Shown in pieces: positions 1 to 9,387 of a stretch of 64,000 bases of DNA. Position numbers and translations under genes: made by a program. The stretch is from assembly GCF_008802355.1 (NCBI RefSeq), contig NZ_VZRA01000001.1:862525-926524 (forward strand), in the 5' to 3' direction. This DNA is from Oryzomonas sagensis (GTDB lineage Bacteria > Desulfobacterota > Desulfuromonadia > Geobacterales > Pseudopelobacteraceae). A model generated the notes under the pieces. The model searched no databases, was not told the origin of the DNA, and saw only the letters and a program-made list of their open reading frames with translations. Each line of letters begins with the position of its first letter. The stretch's first letter is position 1.

Positions 1-46
1 ACATTGTGCCGTTTGTTGCGATACGGCCGCTACGGGATAAGGCGAG

Positions 47-898
47 TCAAGAGACGTTGCTCTCCCCGGAGAGGCCGAGTATCCTGACGGCATTATCCCG
101 TGTGGCCGCGGCAACGGTTTCCGGCGTGTTGTTTTTGGCCGCTGCGAGGGCGAGCAGGGTCTCGACCATCCAGGCCGGCTGGTTGGCGCTCCCCCGGTGG
201 CCCTGGGGGGACAGGTCGGGGGCGTCGGTTTCCAGGACCAGCTGTTCCAGCGGGACCTCCCTGGCGAGGCGCAGGGGGCGCACCGCGCCTGGCCAGGTCA
301 GGGTGCCGGAGAGGGAGATGAGGAAGCCGAGGCGGATAAACTCCCGCGCCATCTCCGGCGACCCGGAGAAGGCGTGCATGATCCCTCCCACCCGATCGGC
401 CCGTTCCTCCCGCATGATCTGCACGGTCCGCTGGAAGGCCCGGCGGCAGTGCACCAGCACCGGGAGTCCCCGGGAGGCGGCCAGCCTGAGCTGCCCGCGG
501 AATGCGGCTTCCTGGATTTCGAGGGGGACGGGGTACGTCGGGTCCAGGCCGATCTCGCCGATGGCAACGCTGCCGGCGGCCAGCCGGGCCAGGGCGGAGA
601 GGGCGTCATCGTCCGCCAGAGCGGCATGCATGGGATGGATGCCGACGGCGGGCAGGATCTCATGGTGCGCTGCCGCCAATGCCCGGATCCGCTGCCAGCC
701 GTCGGGATGCACCCCGGGCACCACGAACCGGGTCACCCCGGCCCGGCGCGCCGCCGCAAGCGCCTGGGGCAGGTGCGGGGCAAGCGGCTCCAGGTCCAGG
801 TGGCAGTGGGTGTCGATCAATCCCGCGTGAGCTTCGGATTGCAAATATGGCTGATTCGGATACACTGGACTGCATTCTCCCGGAGCGCCCATGACCAA
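47..898 (-). CDS. TatD family metal-dependent hydrolase (DNase-like)
   Basis: A TIM-barrel metallohydrolase of the TatD family, which act as 3'-5' exonucleases or deoxyribonucleases. The metal motif THCHLD lies near residue 30, the GEIGLD motif is mid-protein, VHCRR and MHAFSG follow, and LETDAP is near the C-terminus, all in family order. The length of 283 aa is slightly above the usual 255-265 because of the N-terminal extension. The ATG at 898 overlaps the divergent glycosyltransferase by 8 bp. TTG codons at 844 or 820 would give a start nearer the usual 'M-IDTHCHLD', so the true start is uncertain. The family call is firm; the substrate is unknown. Confidence 0.9.
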   Translation of the reverse strand: MVMGAPGECSPVYPNQPYLQSEAHAGLIDTHCHLDLEPLAPHLPQALAAARRAGVTRFVVPGVHPDGWQRIRALAAAHHEILPAVGIHPMHAALADDDALSALARLAAGSVAIGEIGLDPTYPVPLEIQEAAFRGQLRLAASRGLPVLVHCRRAFQRTVQIMREERADRVGGIMHAFSGSPEMAREFIRLGFLISLSGTLTWPGAVRPLRLAREVPLEQLVLETDAPDLSPQGHRGSANQPAWMVETLLALAAAKNNTPETVAAATRDNAVRILGLSGESNVS

Positions 899-1991
899 CG
901 ATCACCCCCCTGAACTCTCCATCATTGTGCCGGTTCTCAACGAGGCCGCCTACGTGGCGCCCCTGTTCGCCACCCTTGCCGCCCAACAGGGCATCCGTTT
1001 CGAATTGATCCTCTGCGACGGCGGTTCGGAGGACGGCACCCCCCAGCGGGCCGCCCGCCTGGCCCGGCAGGTGCCGTTTGCAACAGAGGTCGTCCCGGCG
1101 CCCCGCGGTCGCGGCCGCCAGATGAATGCCGGTGCCGTGGTTGCCCGCGCCGATACGCTGCTGTTTCTGCACGCCGATTCGACGTTCGCCGCGGCTGATG
1201 CCCTGGCCCGCGGAGTCGCGGCGCTGCGGGCCAGGCAGGCCGCCGCCGGGTGCCATGAGGTCGCCGGGCGTTTTGCCCTGCGTTTCCACCGGAGTGACGC
1301 CACGCCATCCCCGGCCTATTTCTTCTACGAGGCCAAGGCGCGCCTCGACCGCCCGGAGTGCATCCGGGGCGACCAGGGCTTCATGCTGCCCCGCCCGTTC
1401 TTCCGGTCTCTGGGCGGTTTTGACGAGCAGATGCCCTTTCTGGAGGACCTCCGCCTCGCGGATGCGGTGGCGGCGCGGTGCGACTGGCTGCTCCTCCCCG
1501 CCGAGATCGGCACCTCGGCCCGCCGCTTTGAAGCGGAAGGGCTGTGGGAGCGGCAGGTGCTGAACGCCATCATCGTCAACTGCCTGGTGGCCGGCTGGAC
1601 GGAGTTCTTCACCACCCTTTCCGGGCTGTACCGCTTCGACGCCTATACCGGCCGGCTCTCGCTCCACCCGATCCTGGACGGCATCCGCACCCTGCTCGCG
1701 TGCCGGTCGGGGGAGTGGCGCCGCTCCTTTTGGCGCATTACCGGCCGCCATGTGGCCGCCAACGCCTGGCAGATCTTCTTCTGGCTGGATACCCGCCGCG
1801 CCTTTTCCCGGGGGAAGGGGCCGGGAGAGGTTGCGCCTTGTTGGCTTCGGCTGTACGAGCGGCGCCTGAAGCCGCTCTTCGGCACCCTCCCCGCGGCCCT
1901 GGCGGCAGCAGGGTTGGTCCGGCTCTGGTTCGGCTTCATGCTCATGCGCCCTTTGCAGGGAGCGGCTACAAAAACCAGGCAAACAGGTTGA
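891..1991 (+). CDS. Family 2 glycosyltransferase (TIGR04283-like)
   Basis: A GT-A fold glycosyltransferase. The N-terminus has the strand-loop SIIVPVLNEA, then LILCDGGSEDGT, and a metal-binding region FLHADS near residue 95, as in the TIGR04283 'arsenosugar-type' GT2 group. The C-terminal third is hydrophobic in patches (residues about 225-260 and 335-360) and may associate with the membrane. At 366 aa it is longer than the usual 220-230 aa of this group, so it carries an extra C-terminal domain of about 130 aa that I cannot name. It is divergent from tatD and its 3' end overlaps the convergent cardiolipin synthase by 26 bp. Acceptor and donor are not known. Confidence 0.75.
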   Translation: MTNDHPPELSIIVPVLNEAAYVAPLFATLAAQQGIRFELILCDGGSEDGTPQRAARLARQVPFATEVVPAPRGRGRQMNAGAVVARADTLLFLHADSTFAAADALARGVAALRARQAAAGCHEVAGRFALRFHRSDATPSPAYFFYEAKARLDRPECIRGDQGFMLPRPFFRSLGGFDEQMPFLEDLRLADAVAARCDWLLLPAEIGTSARRFEAEGLWERQVLNAIIVNCLVAGWTEFFTTLSGLYRFDAYTGRLSLHPILDGIRTLLACRSGEWRRSFWRITGRHVAANAWQIFFWLDTRRAFSRGKGPGEVAPCWLRLYERRLKPLFGTLPAALAAAGLVRLWFGFMLMRPLQGAATKTRQTG

Positions 1992-3162
1992 CCAGCTTCT
2001 CCAGCAGCTGAGACAGCTTGCCCCGGCGCTCGTGGTCTGCAAGGGTGATGGCCCGCGAATCCCGGAAGTCCTGCTCCAGCATCCGGGCGATCTGTTTGCC
2101 GAAGGAGTTGTTGTCGACGATGCAGTTGATCTCGAAATTGCGGTGGAAGCTGCGCTGGTCCAGGTTGGCCGAGCCGATCACCGTCCGTTCGCCGTCGATC
2201 AGCATGACCTTGGCGTGCAGCACCTCCCGCTCCACCTCGCAGATCTCGATGCCCGCCTTGAGCAAGGCCGTATAGTAGCTGCGCCCTACCAGCCGCATCA
2301 GCGGCACGTCGCTTTTTGCCGAGAGCAGGATGCGCACCCGCACGCCGCGCCGGACCGCCCGTAGCAGGGAACGAACGATGCGCGGGCCGGGAACGAAGTA
2401 GGGGGTGACGATGAGGACGCTTTCCGAGGCGGAGGTGATGGCGGCCAGAAAGGCGCTGCGTATGTAGGATCTGCGGTGGTGCGGCCCCCCGCTGACGATG
2501 ATGACGTTGGCCCGTCCGGGGCGGGGTGCGCCCGGGTCCCTGCCGCCGGTGGGAACCCGGGGCGGTTCGTCCCGTTCCATCTGCCAGGTTTCGGAAAAGA
2601 TGCGTTCCAGTTCATGGACGGCGCAGCCGGTGATGCTGAAACCCACGTCGCGGAATTTGACAGGGCTCGAGACCAGACCGGCGTATTCGTCGCCGATGTT
2701 GAATCCTCCCAGAAATGCCCGGCGGCCGTCGATGATGGCCATCTTGCGGTGGTCGCGTTTGTCGAACCAGTGGATGCCCCGCTTGAATGAGGGCACGTTG
2801 AAGGAGAGGGGCTTGATGCCGTGCCGGGCCAGGTCCCTGAAGTAGGCGGAGGGGGTCTCGACGCAGCCGATGTAATCGTAGATCAGGAACACCGGCACGC
2901 CCCTTTGCTGTGCATCGAGGAGTTCGGCGGCAAAGGCGGAGCCGGTGGTGTCGTTGCGGATCAGATAATATTCCAGGAGGATGTACCGCTCCGCCGAGCG
3001 GATGGCGCCGAAGAGCGCCCGGAAAAAATCAGGGCCATCCGGGTGGAGCACGACCCGGTTGCGCCGGTAGGTGACCGGCTGGCCCACGAAGCGGATATGC
3101 CGGAACAGGCGCAACATCCGCACCAGGCGCTTGTTATGCCGAATGGGAGCACCCTTAGCCAT
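1966..3162 (-). CDS. Cardiolipin synthase / phospholipase D-type phosphatidyltransferase
   Basis: Transfers phosphatidyl groups between phosphatidylglycerol molecules to make cardiolipin. Two HKD catalytic motifs are visible, HRKMAIID near residue 165 and HAKVMLID near residue 320, the second followed by GSANLDQRS, which is diagnostic of the PLD superfamily. There is no N-terminal pair of membrane helices, so it resembles ClsB/ClsC more than ClsA. I start at the ATG at 3162 because the longer reading frame (to 3261) runs into a dispersed 133-bp repeat and gives residues with no homology to the family. Length 398 aa fits. It lies downstream of an FAH-family gene on the same strand. Confidence 0.88.
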   Translation of the reverse strand: MAKGAPIRHNKRLVRMLRLFRHIRFVGQPVTYRRNRVVLHPDGPDFFRALFGAIRSAERYILLEYYLIRNDTTGSAFAAELLDAQQRGVPVFLIYDYIGCVETPSAYFRDLARHGIKPLSFNVPSFKRGIHWFDKRDHRKMAIIDGRRAFLGGFNIGDEYAGLVSSPVKFRDVGFSITGCAVHELERIFSETWQMERDEPPRVPTGGRDPGAPRPGRANVIIVSGGPHHRRSYIRSAFLAAITSASESVLIVTPYFVPGPRIVRSLLRAVRRGVRVRILLSAKSDVPLMRLVGRSYYTALLKAGIEICEVEREVLHAKVMLIDGERTVIGSANLDQRSFHRNFEINCIVDNNSFGKQIARMLEQDFRDSRAITLADHERRGKLSQLLEKLVNLFAWFL

Positions 3163-3191
3163 GATACCCCGCCTCGCATCCCGTCTTCGCA

Positions 3192-3324
3192 GCATCTTTG
3201 CCCCGGCCTCAATCGCAAAATCCGTAGGCGTTGACCCTGCTACGCCTGCGGTTTTGCTCAATCGGCCAAGTCAAATCTGCCGCAAATCCGGGCGCGGTAC
3301 TCGCAGCAGTTATTTACGGACAAG
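3192..3324. repeat. Dispersed 133-bp intergenic repeat, copy 1
   Basis: The same 133-bp sequence recurs at 57999-58131 in the same orientation, with about 6 mismatches and no indels. The interior is an imperfect palindrome: a GCAAAA/TTTTGC core with GTAGGCGT against ACGCCTGC. It sits between two genes here and creates spurious upstream extensions of the neighbouring reading frames. Confidence 0.9.
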
Positions 3325-3345
3325 CTCATTGATTTGGAATCGGTA

Positions 3346-4002
3346 TTATTCGACAGTAACGCTCATCCGCCCCACGCCCGTGATCTCGGCAACCATGCCG
3401 TCCCCCGGCTGGACCCGGCCCACGCCGGCGGGGGTGCCGGTGAGGATCACGTCCCCCTCTTCCAGCGTAAAGATAGTGGAGAGATAGCTGATGATCCGGG
3501 CCACCGGATTGATCATCAGGCCGGTGGAGCCGTTCTGGCGTTCTGCGCCGTTGAGCAGCAGCCTGATGGTCAGGTCCTGCGGATCGGGAACCTGCGCCGC
3601 CGGGGTAAATGCCGACAAGGGGCAGGAGGTGTCGAACCCCTTGGCGATCTCCCAGGGCAGCCCCTTCTTCTTGAGGGTGTCCTGCACATCCCGCAGGGTC
3701 ATGTCGATGGCGACCCCATAGCCGGCCACATGGGACAGTGCCTCGGCCTCGGGGATATCCTTGCCGTCCGTGCCGATCAATACCGCCAGTTCCGCCTCGT
3801 AATGGCATGCCGTGCTGTAGGGGGGGATGACCACGGTGCCGCCGTCGTCCACCACCGCGGTGGCCGGCTTCAGGAAGACCACCGGCGCCGCCGGGGTCTC
3901 GTTCCCCAGCTCCTTGATGTGGTCCACGTAGTTGCGGCCGATGCAGAGGATCTTGCCGATCAGGTATTCATTGTCCGTGGCGGGTATCTTTGCGGTTTTC
4001 AT
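3346..4002 (-). CDS. Fumarylacetoacetate hydrolase (FAH) family protein
   Basis: An FAH-superfamily hydrolase or isomerase of 218 aa, the size of the small single-domain branch (YcgM / acylpyruvase / oxaloacetate decarboxylase group). Family signatures seen are [18 protein letters not shown] at residues 15-32, FLKP near 46, the metal-binding [10 protein letters not shown] near 70, and [10 protein letters not shown] near 190. The start ATG at 4002 overlaps the stop of gpmI in a 4-base ATGA, so the two are probably translationally coupled. Substrate cannot be set from sequence: oxaloacetate, acylpyruvates or a ring-cleavage product are options. Longer in-frame starts would lie inside gpmI and are rejected. 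Confidence 0.87.
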   Translation of the reverse strand: MKTAKIPATDNEYLIGKILCIGRNYVDHIKELGNETPAAPVVFLKPATAVVDDGGTVVIPPYSTACHYEAELAVLIGTDGKDIPEAEALSHVAGYGVAIDMTLRDVQDTLKKKGLPWEIAKGFDTSCPLSAFTPAAQVPDPQDLTIRLLLNGAERQNGSTGLMINPVARIISYLSTIFTLEEGDVILTGTPAGVGRVQPGDGMVAEITGVGRMSVTVE

Positions 4003-5531
4003 AGCAGACTCTCTCCTGTCATCTCCGTGGGTTGGGCCAGGCCCAACATCTTCAGCATGGTCGGCGCGATGTCGGCCAGCCGGCCCCCTTCGCGCAACAC
4101 GGCATCTTTGCGGCTGTCGTCCACCAGGAGCAGCCACACCGGGTTGGTGGTGTGGGCCGTGAACGGCTCGCCGTTGTCGTCCGCCATCTGCTCGGCGTTG
4201 CCGTGGTCGGCCGTGATCAGCGCCGCGCCCCCTTTTTCCCGCACCTTGGCCACGATCCTGCCCACGCAGTCGTCAACGACCGTGACCGCCCTGGCGGCCG
4301 CCTCCAGGACGCCGGTGTGTCCCACCATGTCGCAGTTGGCAAAGTTGAGGATGATCACATCGTAGAGGTCCCGGTCCATACGCTTCAGCAACTCCTCCGT
4401 CACCGGGTAGGCGCTCATCTCCGGCTTCTGGTCGTAGGTGGCCACCTCCTTGGGGGAGGGGATCAGGCAGCGCTCCTCGCCGGGGAACGGGGCCTCCACG
4501 CCGCCGTTGAAGAAAAAGGTCACATGGGCGTATTTCTCGGTCTCCGCGATGCGCAACTGCTTCAACCCGGCATGGGCCAGGACATCGCCCAGGATGTTGG
4601 TCAACTGCTCGGGGCCGTAGGCGATGGGCAGGCCGAAGGTGGCGTCGTATTCCGTCATGCAGACATAACCGGCCAGCTTCGGACGGCAGCGGCGCGGGAA
4701 ACCGTCAAAGTCGTCCAGCGCCAGGGCGCGGGTGATCTCCCGGGCCCGGTCGGAGCGGAAGTTGAAGAAGATGAAGCCGTCGCCGTCCCTGACCGTGCCG
4801 ACCGGCGCGCGGTTTTCCGTGATCACGGCCGGGACGACGAATTCGTCGTGCACCCCGGCGCCATAGCTGGCCTCGATGGCCTCCCGGGCCGAGGCGCGTT
4901 GTTCCCCCTCGCCGCACACCATGGCGTTGTAGGCCTTTTCGACCCGTTCCCAACGGTTGTCCCGGTCCATGGCGTAGTAGCGCCCCATGACCGTGGCGAT
5001 CCGGCCGGTGCCGATCCGCCCGATCTCCGCCTCCAACTGGGCCAGGTAGTCGCTGCCGCTCTGGGGCGGGGTGTCGCGGCCGTCCAGGAGGCAGTGCACG
5101 AACACCTCCTTCACCCCTTCCCGTTTGGCCATCTCCAGCAGGGCATACAGGTGGCTGTTGTGGGAGTGCACCCCCCCGTCGGAGAGGAGCCCCGCCAGAT
5201 GCAGCCTGCCGCCATTGGCCTTGGTCTTGGCGATGCACTCCAGCAGCACCGGGTTGGCGAAGAAATCCTTGTCCCGGATCGATTTGGTGATGCGCGTCAG
5301 GTCCTGATACACGATCCGGCCGGCGCCGATATTGAGGTGGCCGACCTCCGAGTTGCCCATCTGGCCGTCGGGCAGGCCCACCGCCATGCCGGAGGTATGG
5401 ATCCGGACATGGGGATAGTCCGCCAACAGCCTGGTCAGGTTGGGGGGGTGGGCCAGGGCGACGGCGTTATTGTCGGGATTGGCGTTGATCCCCCAGCCGT
5501 CGAGGATCATCAGGAGAAGCGGTTTGTTCAT
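3999..5531 (-). CDS. gpmI: 2,3-bisphosphoglycerate-independent phosphoglycerate mutase
   Basis: Interconverts 3- and 2-phosphoglycerate in glycolysis and gluconeogenesis with two Mn ions. The alkaline-phosphatase-like start MLILDGWG is residues 7-14, the phospho-serine lies in MGNSEVGH near residue 60, and the second metal site is NCDMVGH and TADHGNAE in the last third. Length 510 aa matches the family (about 510). It is the first gene of a two-gene unit with the FAH protein. A large opposite-strand frame covering the same region is a shadow. Very secure. Confidence 0.98.
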   Translation of the reverse strand: MNKPLLLMILDGWGINANPDNNAVALAHPPNLTRLLADYPHVRIHTSGMAVGLPDGQMGNSEVGHLNIGAGRIVYQDLTRITKSIRDKDFFANPVLLECIAKTKANGGRLHLAGLLSDGGVHSHNSHLYALLEMAKREGVKEVFVHCLLDGRDTPPQSGSDYLAQLEAEIGRIGTGRIATVMGRYYAMDRDNRWERVEKAYNAMVCGEGEQRASAREAIEASYGAGVHDEFVVPAVITENRAPVGTVRDGDGFIFFNFRSDRAREITRALALDDFDGFPRRCRPKLAGYVCMTEYDATFGLPIAYGPEQLTNILGDVLAHAGLKQLRIAETEKYAHVTFFFNGGVEAPFPGEERCLIPSPKEVATYDQKPEMSAYPVTEELLKRMDRDLYDVIILNFANCDMVGHTGVLEAAARAVTVVDDCVGRIVAKVREKGGAALITADHGNAEQMADDNGEPFTAHTTNPVWLLLVDDSRKDAVLREGGRLADIAPTMLKMLGLAQPTEMTGESLL

Positions 5532-5673
5532 GGGCGGACCCCGTATTCATGGAATGGTGGGTACTGTAACCACGTGGCATAACTGTAAGTCAAAACAGCC
5601 GGGGCTTCAAGCGCTATATCTCGTTTCTGTCCGGAAACCCGGACGCAAGCTGCCCAGCATGGTGCATGCACAT

Positions 5674-5706
5674 AAAAAAAGGGCCCCGAAAACGGAGCCC
5701 TTTTTT
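5674..5706 (-). terminator. Rho-independent terminator after the FN3 cytochrome lipoprotein
   Basis: A GC-rich stem (GGGC-CCCG paired with CGG-GCCC, four-base A loop) is flanked by an A7 run on the left and T6 on the right, so it could work in both directions. It lies 16 bp past the stop at 5722. Confidence 0.85.
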
Positions 5707-5721
5707 GTAACTGGCCGAAAC

Positions 5722-8028
5722 TTAATAGGATACTGCTGCTATGGCGGCAATCTGGGCAGTAGTCAGGCTGCTGAGAGAACCCATACCTCCGTAGTTCCCC
5801 GTGATCGCTGCCTGGATCTGAGCTGCTGTCCTGACGCCCAGCGAACCGTGGCACCCGAGGCAAACGGTATTGTAGTACGATAAGGCGTCAAAGGCCGGCG
5901 CCGAGGTGGCCGCCGATGCCTGGGCCGAAGCGGCGCTTTCGCCGGCGCTGTTCACTGCGGTGACAACGTAGTAGTAGGTCGTGCCGGCGGCGAGTCCGGT
6001 CTGGACATAGGGGCTGGTGGCGCCGGCGATCTTGGTGCCGCTCGTTTTAGAGACCCCGCTGGTGGTGGCGTAGTAGATGTTGTACGAGGTGGCACCGCTG
6101 ACCGCCGACCAGGAGACGGTCACCTGGTTGGTCCCGCCGGTGGCGCCCACGCCGGTCGGCGCGGCCGGGACGACCGGGGCCGGTGCGCTGGTGCTTGCCG
6201 ATGCCTGGGCCGAAGCGGGGCTTTCGCCGGAGCTGTTCACCGCGGTGACGATGTAGTAGTAGGCGGTGCCTGCGGCGAGCCCGGTCTGGACATAGGGGCT
6301 GGTTACGCCGGCGATCTTGGTGCCGGAGGCGATGGTGACGCCGGTGGCGGTTGACCAGTAGATGTTATAGGAGGTGGCGCCGGAGACCGCGGACCAGGAG
6401 ACGGTCATCTGATTGGTGCCGCCGGTGGCGGCCACGCCGGTCGGCGCGGTGGGGACGGCCGGGGGCGCCGCGTTGGTGGTGGCCGATGCCTGGGCCGAAG
6501 CGGTGCTCTCGCCGACGCTGTTGACGGCGGTGACGATGTAGTAATAGGTGGTGCCGGCGGAAAGGGCGGTCTGGACATAGGGGCTGGTGGCGCCGGCGAT
6601 CTTGGTGCCGGAGGCGGTGGTGACGCCGGAAGCGGTGGCATAGTAGATGTTATAGGAGGTGGCGCCGGAAACCGCGGACCAGGAGATGGTCGCCTGTTTG
6701 GCGCCGCCGGTGGCGCTCACGCCGGTCGGTGCCGCCGGGGCGGTCGGTGCCGGGACGGCAGCCAGGGTCGTCGCGGCAACCTGGACGGAGGCGGCGCTCT
6801 CGCCGACGCTGTTGACGGCGGTCACCACGTAGTAGTAGGTGGTGGCGTCGGCGAGCCCGGTCTGAACGGCGGGGCTGGCGGCATTGCTGATCTTGGTGCC
6901 GTTGGCGGTGGTGACGCCGGAAGCGGTGGCATAGTAGATGTTATAGGAGGTGGCGCCGGAAACCGCCGGCCAGGAGATGGTCACCTGCTTGGTGCCGCCG
7001 GTGGCGGTCACGCCGGTGGGTGCCGCCGGGGCGGTCGGGGTCGGCACGGCGGCGTTGGTGGTGGCCGATGCCTGGGCCGAGGCGACGCTTTCGCCGGTGC
7101 TGTTGACGGCGGTCACCACATAATAGTAGGTGGTGCTGGCGGCGAGCCCGGTCTGGACGTACGGGGTGGTGGCATTGGCGATCTTGGTGCCGGTGGCGGT
7201 GGTGACGCCGGAGGTGGTGGCGTAATAGATGTTATAGGAGGTTGCATTGCTGACGGCGGTCCAGGAGACGGTCACCTGGCCGGCGCCGCCGACTGCGGCT
7301 ACCCCGGTCGGGGCTACGGGAGCCGCCGGGGTCGAGGGGACGTTGCCGGGGTAGAAATTGCCGTTGGCGATGTCGGTCACCTTGCCGCTGTAGATAACGG
7401 CGCCGGTTTTGGCGTTGATGATCGACAGGTCCCCATTGGCGACGGTGATCTTCACGTTGTCGAACATATCGTCAAGGTCGAGATGGTTGGCGATGTAGCG
7501 TGACGTGATCGGGTTGGTGTTCTGGGCGTTGTATTGCTGGAGCAGGGGTTGCAGTTTTTTCAGCAGGGCATCGACGGTCGCCGCGAGGTTCCCCTTGATC
7601 TTGCCCAGTTTGTCGTGATCGGCGTTGTCGTAGGTTTTCGACGCGTCGTCATCCCCTGCGGCGCTGGCTACGATGGCGTCGGAAAGCGGGTTGATGTTGG
7701 CGGTGCCGGTGCCTTCGGCAAAGGAGTGCAGCTTATAGCTGGTGCCGGAGGCGCTGCCGGTCGCCTGGAGGATAAAGGGGGCCTGCATGCCGGTGACATC
7801 GATGGCAAATGTGCCGTCGCCGGCGATAACGGTGGTTCTTGTCAGCGGCGTGCTCGAGGAGTCCTTGAGGCTGACCTGGCCGGACAGGGGCGCCCCGACG
7901 GCGGCCGTGCCGTTCACGGTCTGGGAGGAGAGCCCTCCTCCGCCGCCGCATCCGGCAAGCGTGAGGCCGATTATTGCCAGAGAGGATATCGTGATTGCTG
8001 CAAGTGTCCTTTTGATCAGGTTTGTCAT
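5722..8028 (-). CDS. Lipoprotein with five fibronectin type III repeats and a C-terminal mono-haem cytochrome c domain
   Basis: A 768-aa predicted surface lipoprotein. The start at 8028 is chosen for its SD (AAAGGAGC, 6 bases upstream) and the immediately following signal peptide with lipobox LAGC near residue 25, then a poly-Gly stretch. Residues about 30-250 are a carboxypeptidase-regulatory-like or unnamed domain. Then come five tandem FN3 units of about 93 aa, each with the conserved 'VSWSAVSGATSYNIYY...TYYYVVTAVNSxGES' pattern. The last 60 residues carry one CLGCH haem motif and a Met in GGMGSL that could be the distal ligand. Two riboswitches precede it. Inferred role: an outer-surface electron-transfer or adhesin-like stalk carrying a haem. 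Function is not established. Confidence 0.85.
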   Translation of the reverse strand: MTNLIKRTLAAITISSLAIIGLTLAGCGGGGGLSSQTVNGTAAVGAPLSGQVSLKDSSSTPLTRTTVIAGDGTFAIDVTGMQAPFILQATGSASGTSYKLHSFAEGTGTANINPLSDAIVASAAGDDDASKTYDNADHDKLGKIKGNLAATVDALLKKLQPLLQQYNAQNTNPITSRYIANHLDLDDMFDNVKITVANGDLSIINAKTGAVIYSGKVTDIANGNFYPGNVPSTPAAPVAPTGVAAVGGAGQVTVSWTAVSNATSYNIYYATTSGVTTATGTKIANATTPYVQTGLAASTTYYYVVTAVNSTGESVASAQASATTNAAVPTPTAPAAPTGVTATGGTKQVTISWPAVSGATSYNIYYATASGVTTANGTKISNAASPAVQTGLADATTYYYVVTAVNSVGESAASVQVAATTLAAVPAPTAPAAPTGVSATGGAKQATISWSAVSGATSYNIYYATASGVTTASGTKIAGATSPYVQTALSAGTTYYYIVTAVNSVGESTASAQASATTNAAPPAVPTAPTGVAATGGTNQMTVSWSAVSGATSYNIYWSTATGVTIASGTKIAGVTSPYVQTGLAAGTAYYYIVTAVNSSGESPASAQASASTSAPAPVVPAAPTGVGATGGTNQVTVSWSAVSGATSYNIYYATTSGVSKTSGTKIAGATSPYVQTGLAAGTTYYYVVTAVNSAGESAASAQASAATSAPAFDALSYYNTVCLGCHGSLGVRTAAQIQAAITGNYGGMGSLSSLTTAQIAAIAAVSY
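5890..7330 (-). repeat. Five tandem FN3-encoding DNA repeats
   Basis: Period about 280-290 bp. Units are highly alike at the DNA level, especially the stretch encoding SGATSYNIYYAT and TYYYVVTAVNS. This suggests recent expansion and likely copy-number variation between strains. Confidence 0.85.
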
Positions 8029-8181
8029 TGATGCTCCTTTCTTTGCTCCATGTGGTGCGCTGTTTGTCCTACTCATACGTGTCTCCATTTGTTCTCCTTG
8101 CTGCTTTCTGCTGCGGCTGGTTGATGGTGAGCAGCATCTGTTTCGTTGTTTCTGCTTACCGTTTTGCAAGGATACCGGGCA

Positions 8182-8285
8182 CAAAAAAGCCGGGGCCCAA
8201 TATCGAGGGTGATATTTCGGCGACCCGGCTGTCTCGGTGAGACCCTGTAGGCTTTCCGTCCCATCCTCGCGGATGGTTTAGTAGT
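8182..8285 (-). ncRNA. GEMM-I riboswitch with terminator, gene-proximal copy
   Basis: Read on the minus strand the RNA has AAACC followed by a GC hairpin, GGGACGGAAAGCC, a second hairpin arm GGGTCTC/GAGAC, then AGCCGGGTCGCCG. This is the GEMM-I (cyclic dinucleotide) aptamer pattern. The 3' part of P1 pairs again with GGGCCCCGGCT followed by T6, forming a terminator that competes with the aptamer. Aligned to the Vibrio Vc2 aptamer, the residue equivalent to G20 appears to be A, the state associated with 3',3'-cGAMP in Geobacter (established for the family; here by eye alignment). Confidence 0.8.
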
Positions 8286-8304
8286 ATCGTGTATCACGGG
8301 TGTC

Positions 8305-8340
8305 TTGTACCGGTTTTACGGGCAATCTTGACCGGTACAA
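8305..8340. repeat. Perfect 10-bp inverted repeat between the two riboswitches
   Basis: TTGTACCGGT at 8305-8314 and ACCGGTACAA at 8331-8340 are perfect complements separated by 16 bases. There is no T-run after it, so it is not a terminator. It may be an RNA stem in the leader or an operator. Confidence 0.6.
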
Positions 8341-8403
8341 ATGTCCGCCCTTCAGGCGTTGCAACGCTGGTGTTCTCTCTACCCCCTCATTTTCGATACC
8401 GGG

Positions 8404-8515
8404 TACAAAAAAGCCGGGGCCGAATATCTGGTACGATATTTCGGCGACCCGGCTGTCTCGGTGAGACCCTGTAGGCTTTCCGCCCCATCCTCGCGGATGG
8501 TTTAGTATTGTCGTC
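8404..8515 (-). ncRNA. GEMM-I riboswitch with terminator, promoter-proximal copy
   Basis: Nearly the same as the copy at 8182-8285: identical GACCCGGCTGTCTCGGTGAG core and a terminator of GGGGCCGAATAT... type ending in T6 on the minus strand. The position equivalent to Vc2 G20 again appears to be A. The two aptamers are in series between the promoter and the lipoprotein start, so a transcript must pass two terminators. Confidence 0.8.
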
Positions 8516-8552
8516 TATCTTGATCGCTGCTATTTTGATTAAAGTTGTTTAC

Positions 8553-8581
8553 AGGATATAAAATGATACTATTAAAGTCAA
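8553..8581 (-). promoter_or_regulatory. Sigma-70-type promoter for the riboswitch-controlled lipoprotein
   Basis: On the minus strand a -35 TTGACT (8576-8581) and -10 TATCCT (8553-8558) are separated by 17 bases, about 40 bases upstream of the first aptamer. This would give a 5' leader of roughly 520 nt. Confidence 0.55.
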
Positions 8582-8783
8582 GAATAAATTTCACATTCTT
8601 TGCCTTTGGGATTCACGGTAAGAAGGAACCGGCTGTCGGGCTGAAAATGGGGCGGCACGGGGGGCGGACGGGAATCCTTGCCCTGGCGTGCCAGATGATG
8701 TATTCTGCATCCGCCTGACAGGGGGGCGACGGTTTTCCAGCGGCGTTACCCTGTGATACTATTGCAGCAAAAGGAGCACGAAC

Positions 8784-9215
8784 ATGGCAAGCCTGAACAA
8801 GGTCATGCTGATAGGAAACCTGGGCAAGGACCCGGAAGTACGCTATACCCCGTCCGGGGCTGCCGTCGCCAGCTTTAACCTGGCGACCAGCGAACGCTTC
8901 AAGAACAAGAGCGGCGAATGGGAAGAACGCACCGAATGGCACCGGGTCACCCTCTGGTCGAAATTGGCCGAGATCGCCGGCGAATACCTCTCCAAGGGGA
9001 AGACCGTTTACATCGAAGGGCGCCTGCAAACCCGCAAGTGGCAGGACAACAGCGGCAATGAGCGCTACACCACCGAGATCGTCGGTGAAAAGATGCAGAT
9101 GCTCTCCCCCAAGGGTGAAGGGCGCCGGGGCGGCGACGTGACCTCGGAACCGGTGCAGCATGGCGGCGGAGGGTTCGAAGAACCGCCGTTCCAGGATGAC
9201 GATATTCCGTTCTAG
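8784..9215 (+). CDS. ssb: Single-stranded DNA-binding protein
   Basis: Binds ssDNA as a tetramer through an OB fold in replication and repair. It begins [20 protein letters not shown], a hallmark SSB N-terminus, carries [12 protein letters not shown] mid-domain, and ends in the acidic DDDIPF tail that recruits partner proteins. Length 143 aa is a little short, because the disordered linker is brief. An SD AAAGGAGC is 8 bases upstream. A hairpin follows the stop. Many Geobacter carry more than one SSB, so this may be one of several. Confidence 0.97.
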   Translation: MASLNKVMLIGNLGKDPEVRYTPSGAAVASFNLATSERFKNKSGEWEERTEWHRVTLWSKLAEIAGEYLSKGKTVYIEGRLQTRKWQDNSGNERYTTEIVGEKMQMLSPKGEGRRGGDVTSEPVQHGGGGFEEPPFQDDDIPF

Positions 9216-9242
9216 CCGGTGCGCCTATAACGTAGATGTAGG

Positions 9243-9278
9243 CAAAGTCCCGTCAGACCCGCTTCTGGCGGGACTTTG
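9243..9278 (+). terminator. Terminator hairpin after ssb
   Basis: CAAAGTCCCG pairs perfectly with CGGGACTTTG, with further weak pairing inside the loop. The T-run is poor, so termination may be partial. Confidence 0.6.
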
Positions 9279-9387
9279 TCGTTAACGTGCGGAAGATGCG
9301 GGATTCACCCGCCACCGCTCGATCCGCAGCGGTAACAAAAGCGGGCGGGAGCCTTTTCCCTCCGTTATACGCAGGGGCCGGGCACGA

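Noticed and set aside
4032-5582. Plus-strand open frame of 516 codons across the gpmI region
   Set aside because: It is the opposite-strand shadow of a securely identified gpmI; the translation is rich in Gly, Val and His with no domain.
5890-7330. Possible CRISPR-like direct repeats
   Set aside because: The period of about 285 bp is coding FN3 repeat structure, with no short repeat-spacer pattern.
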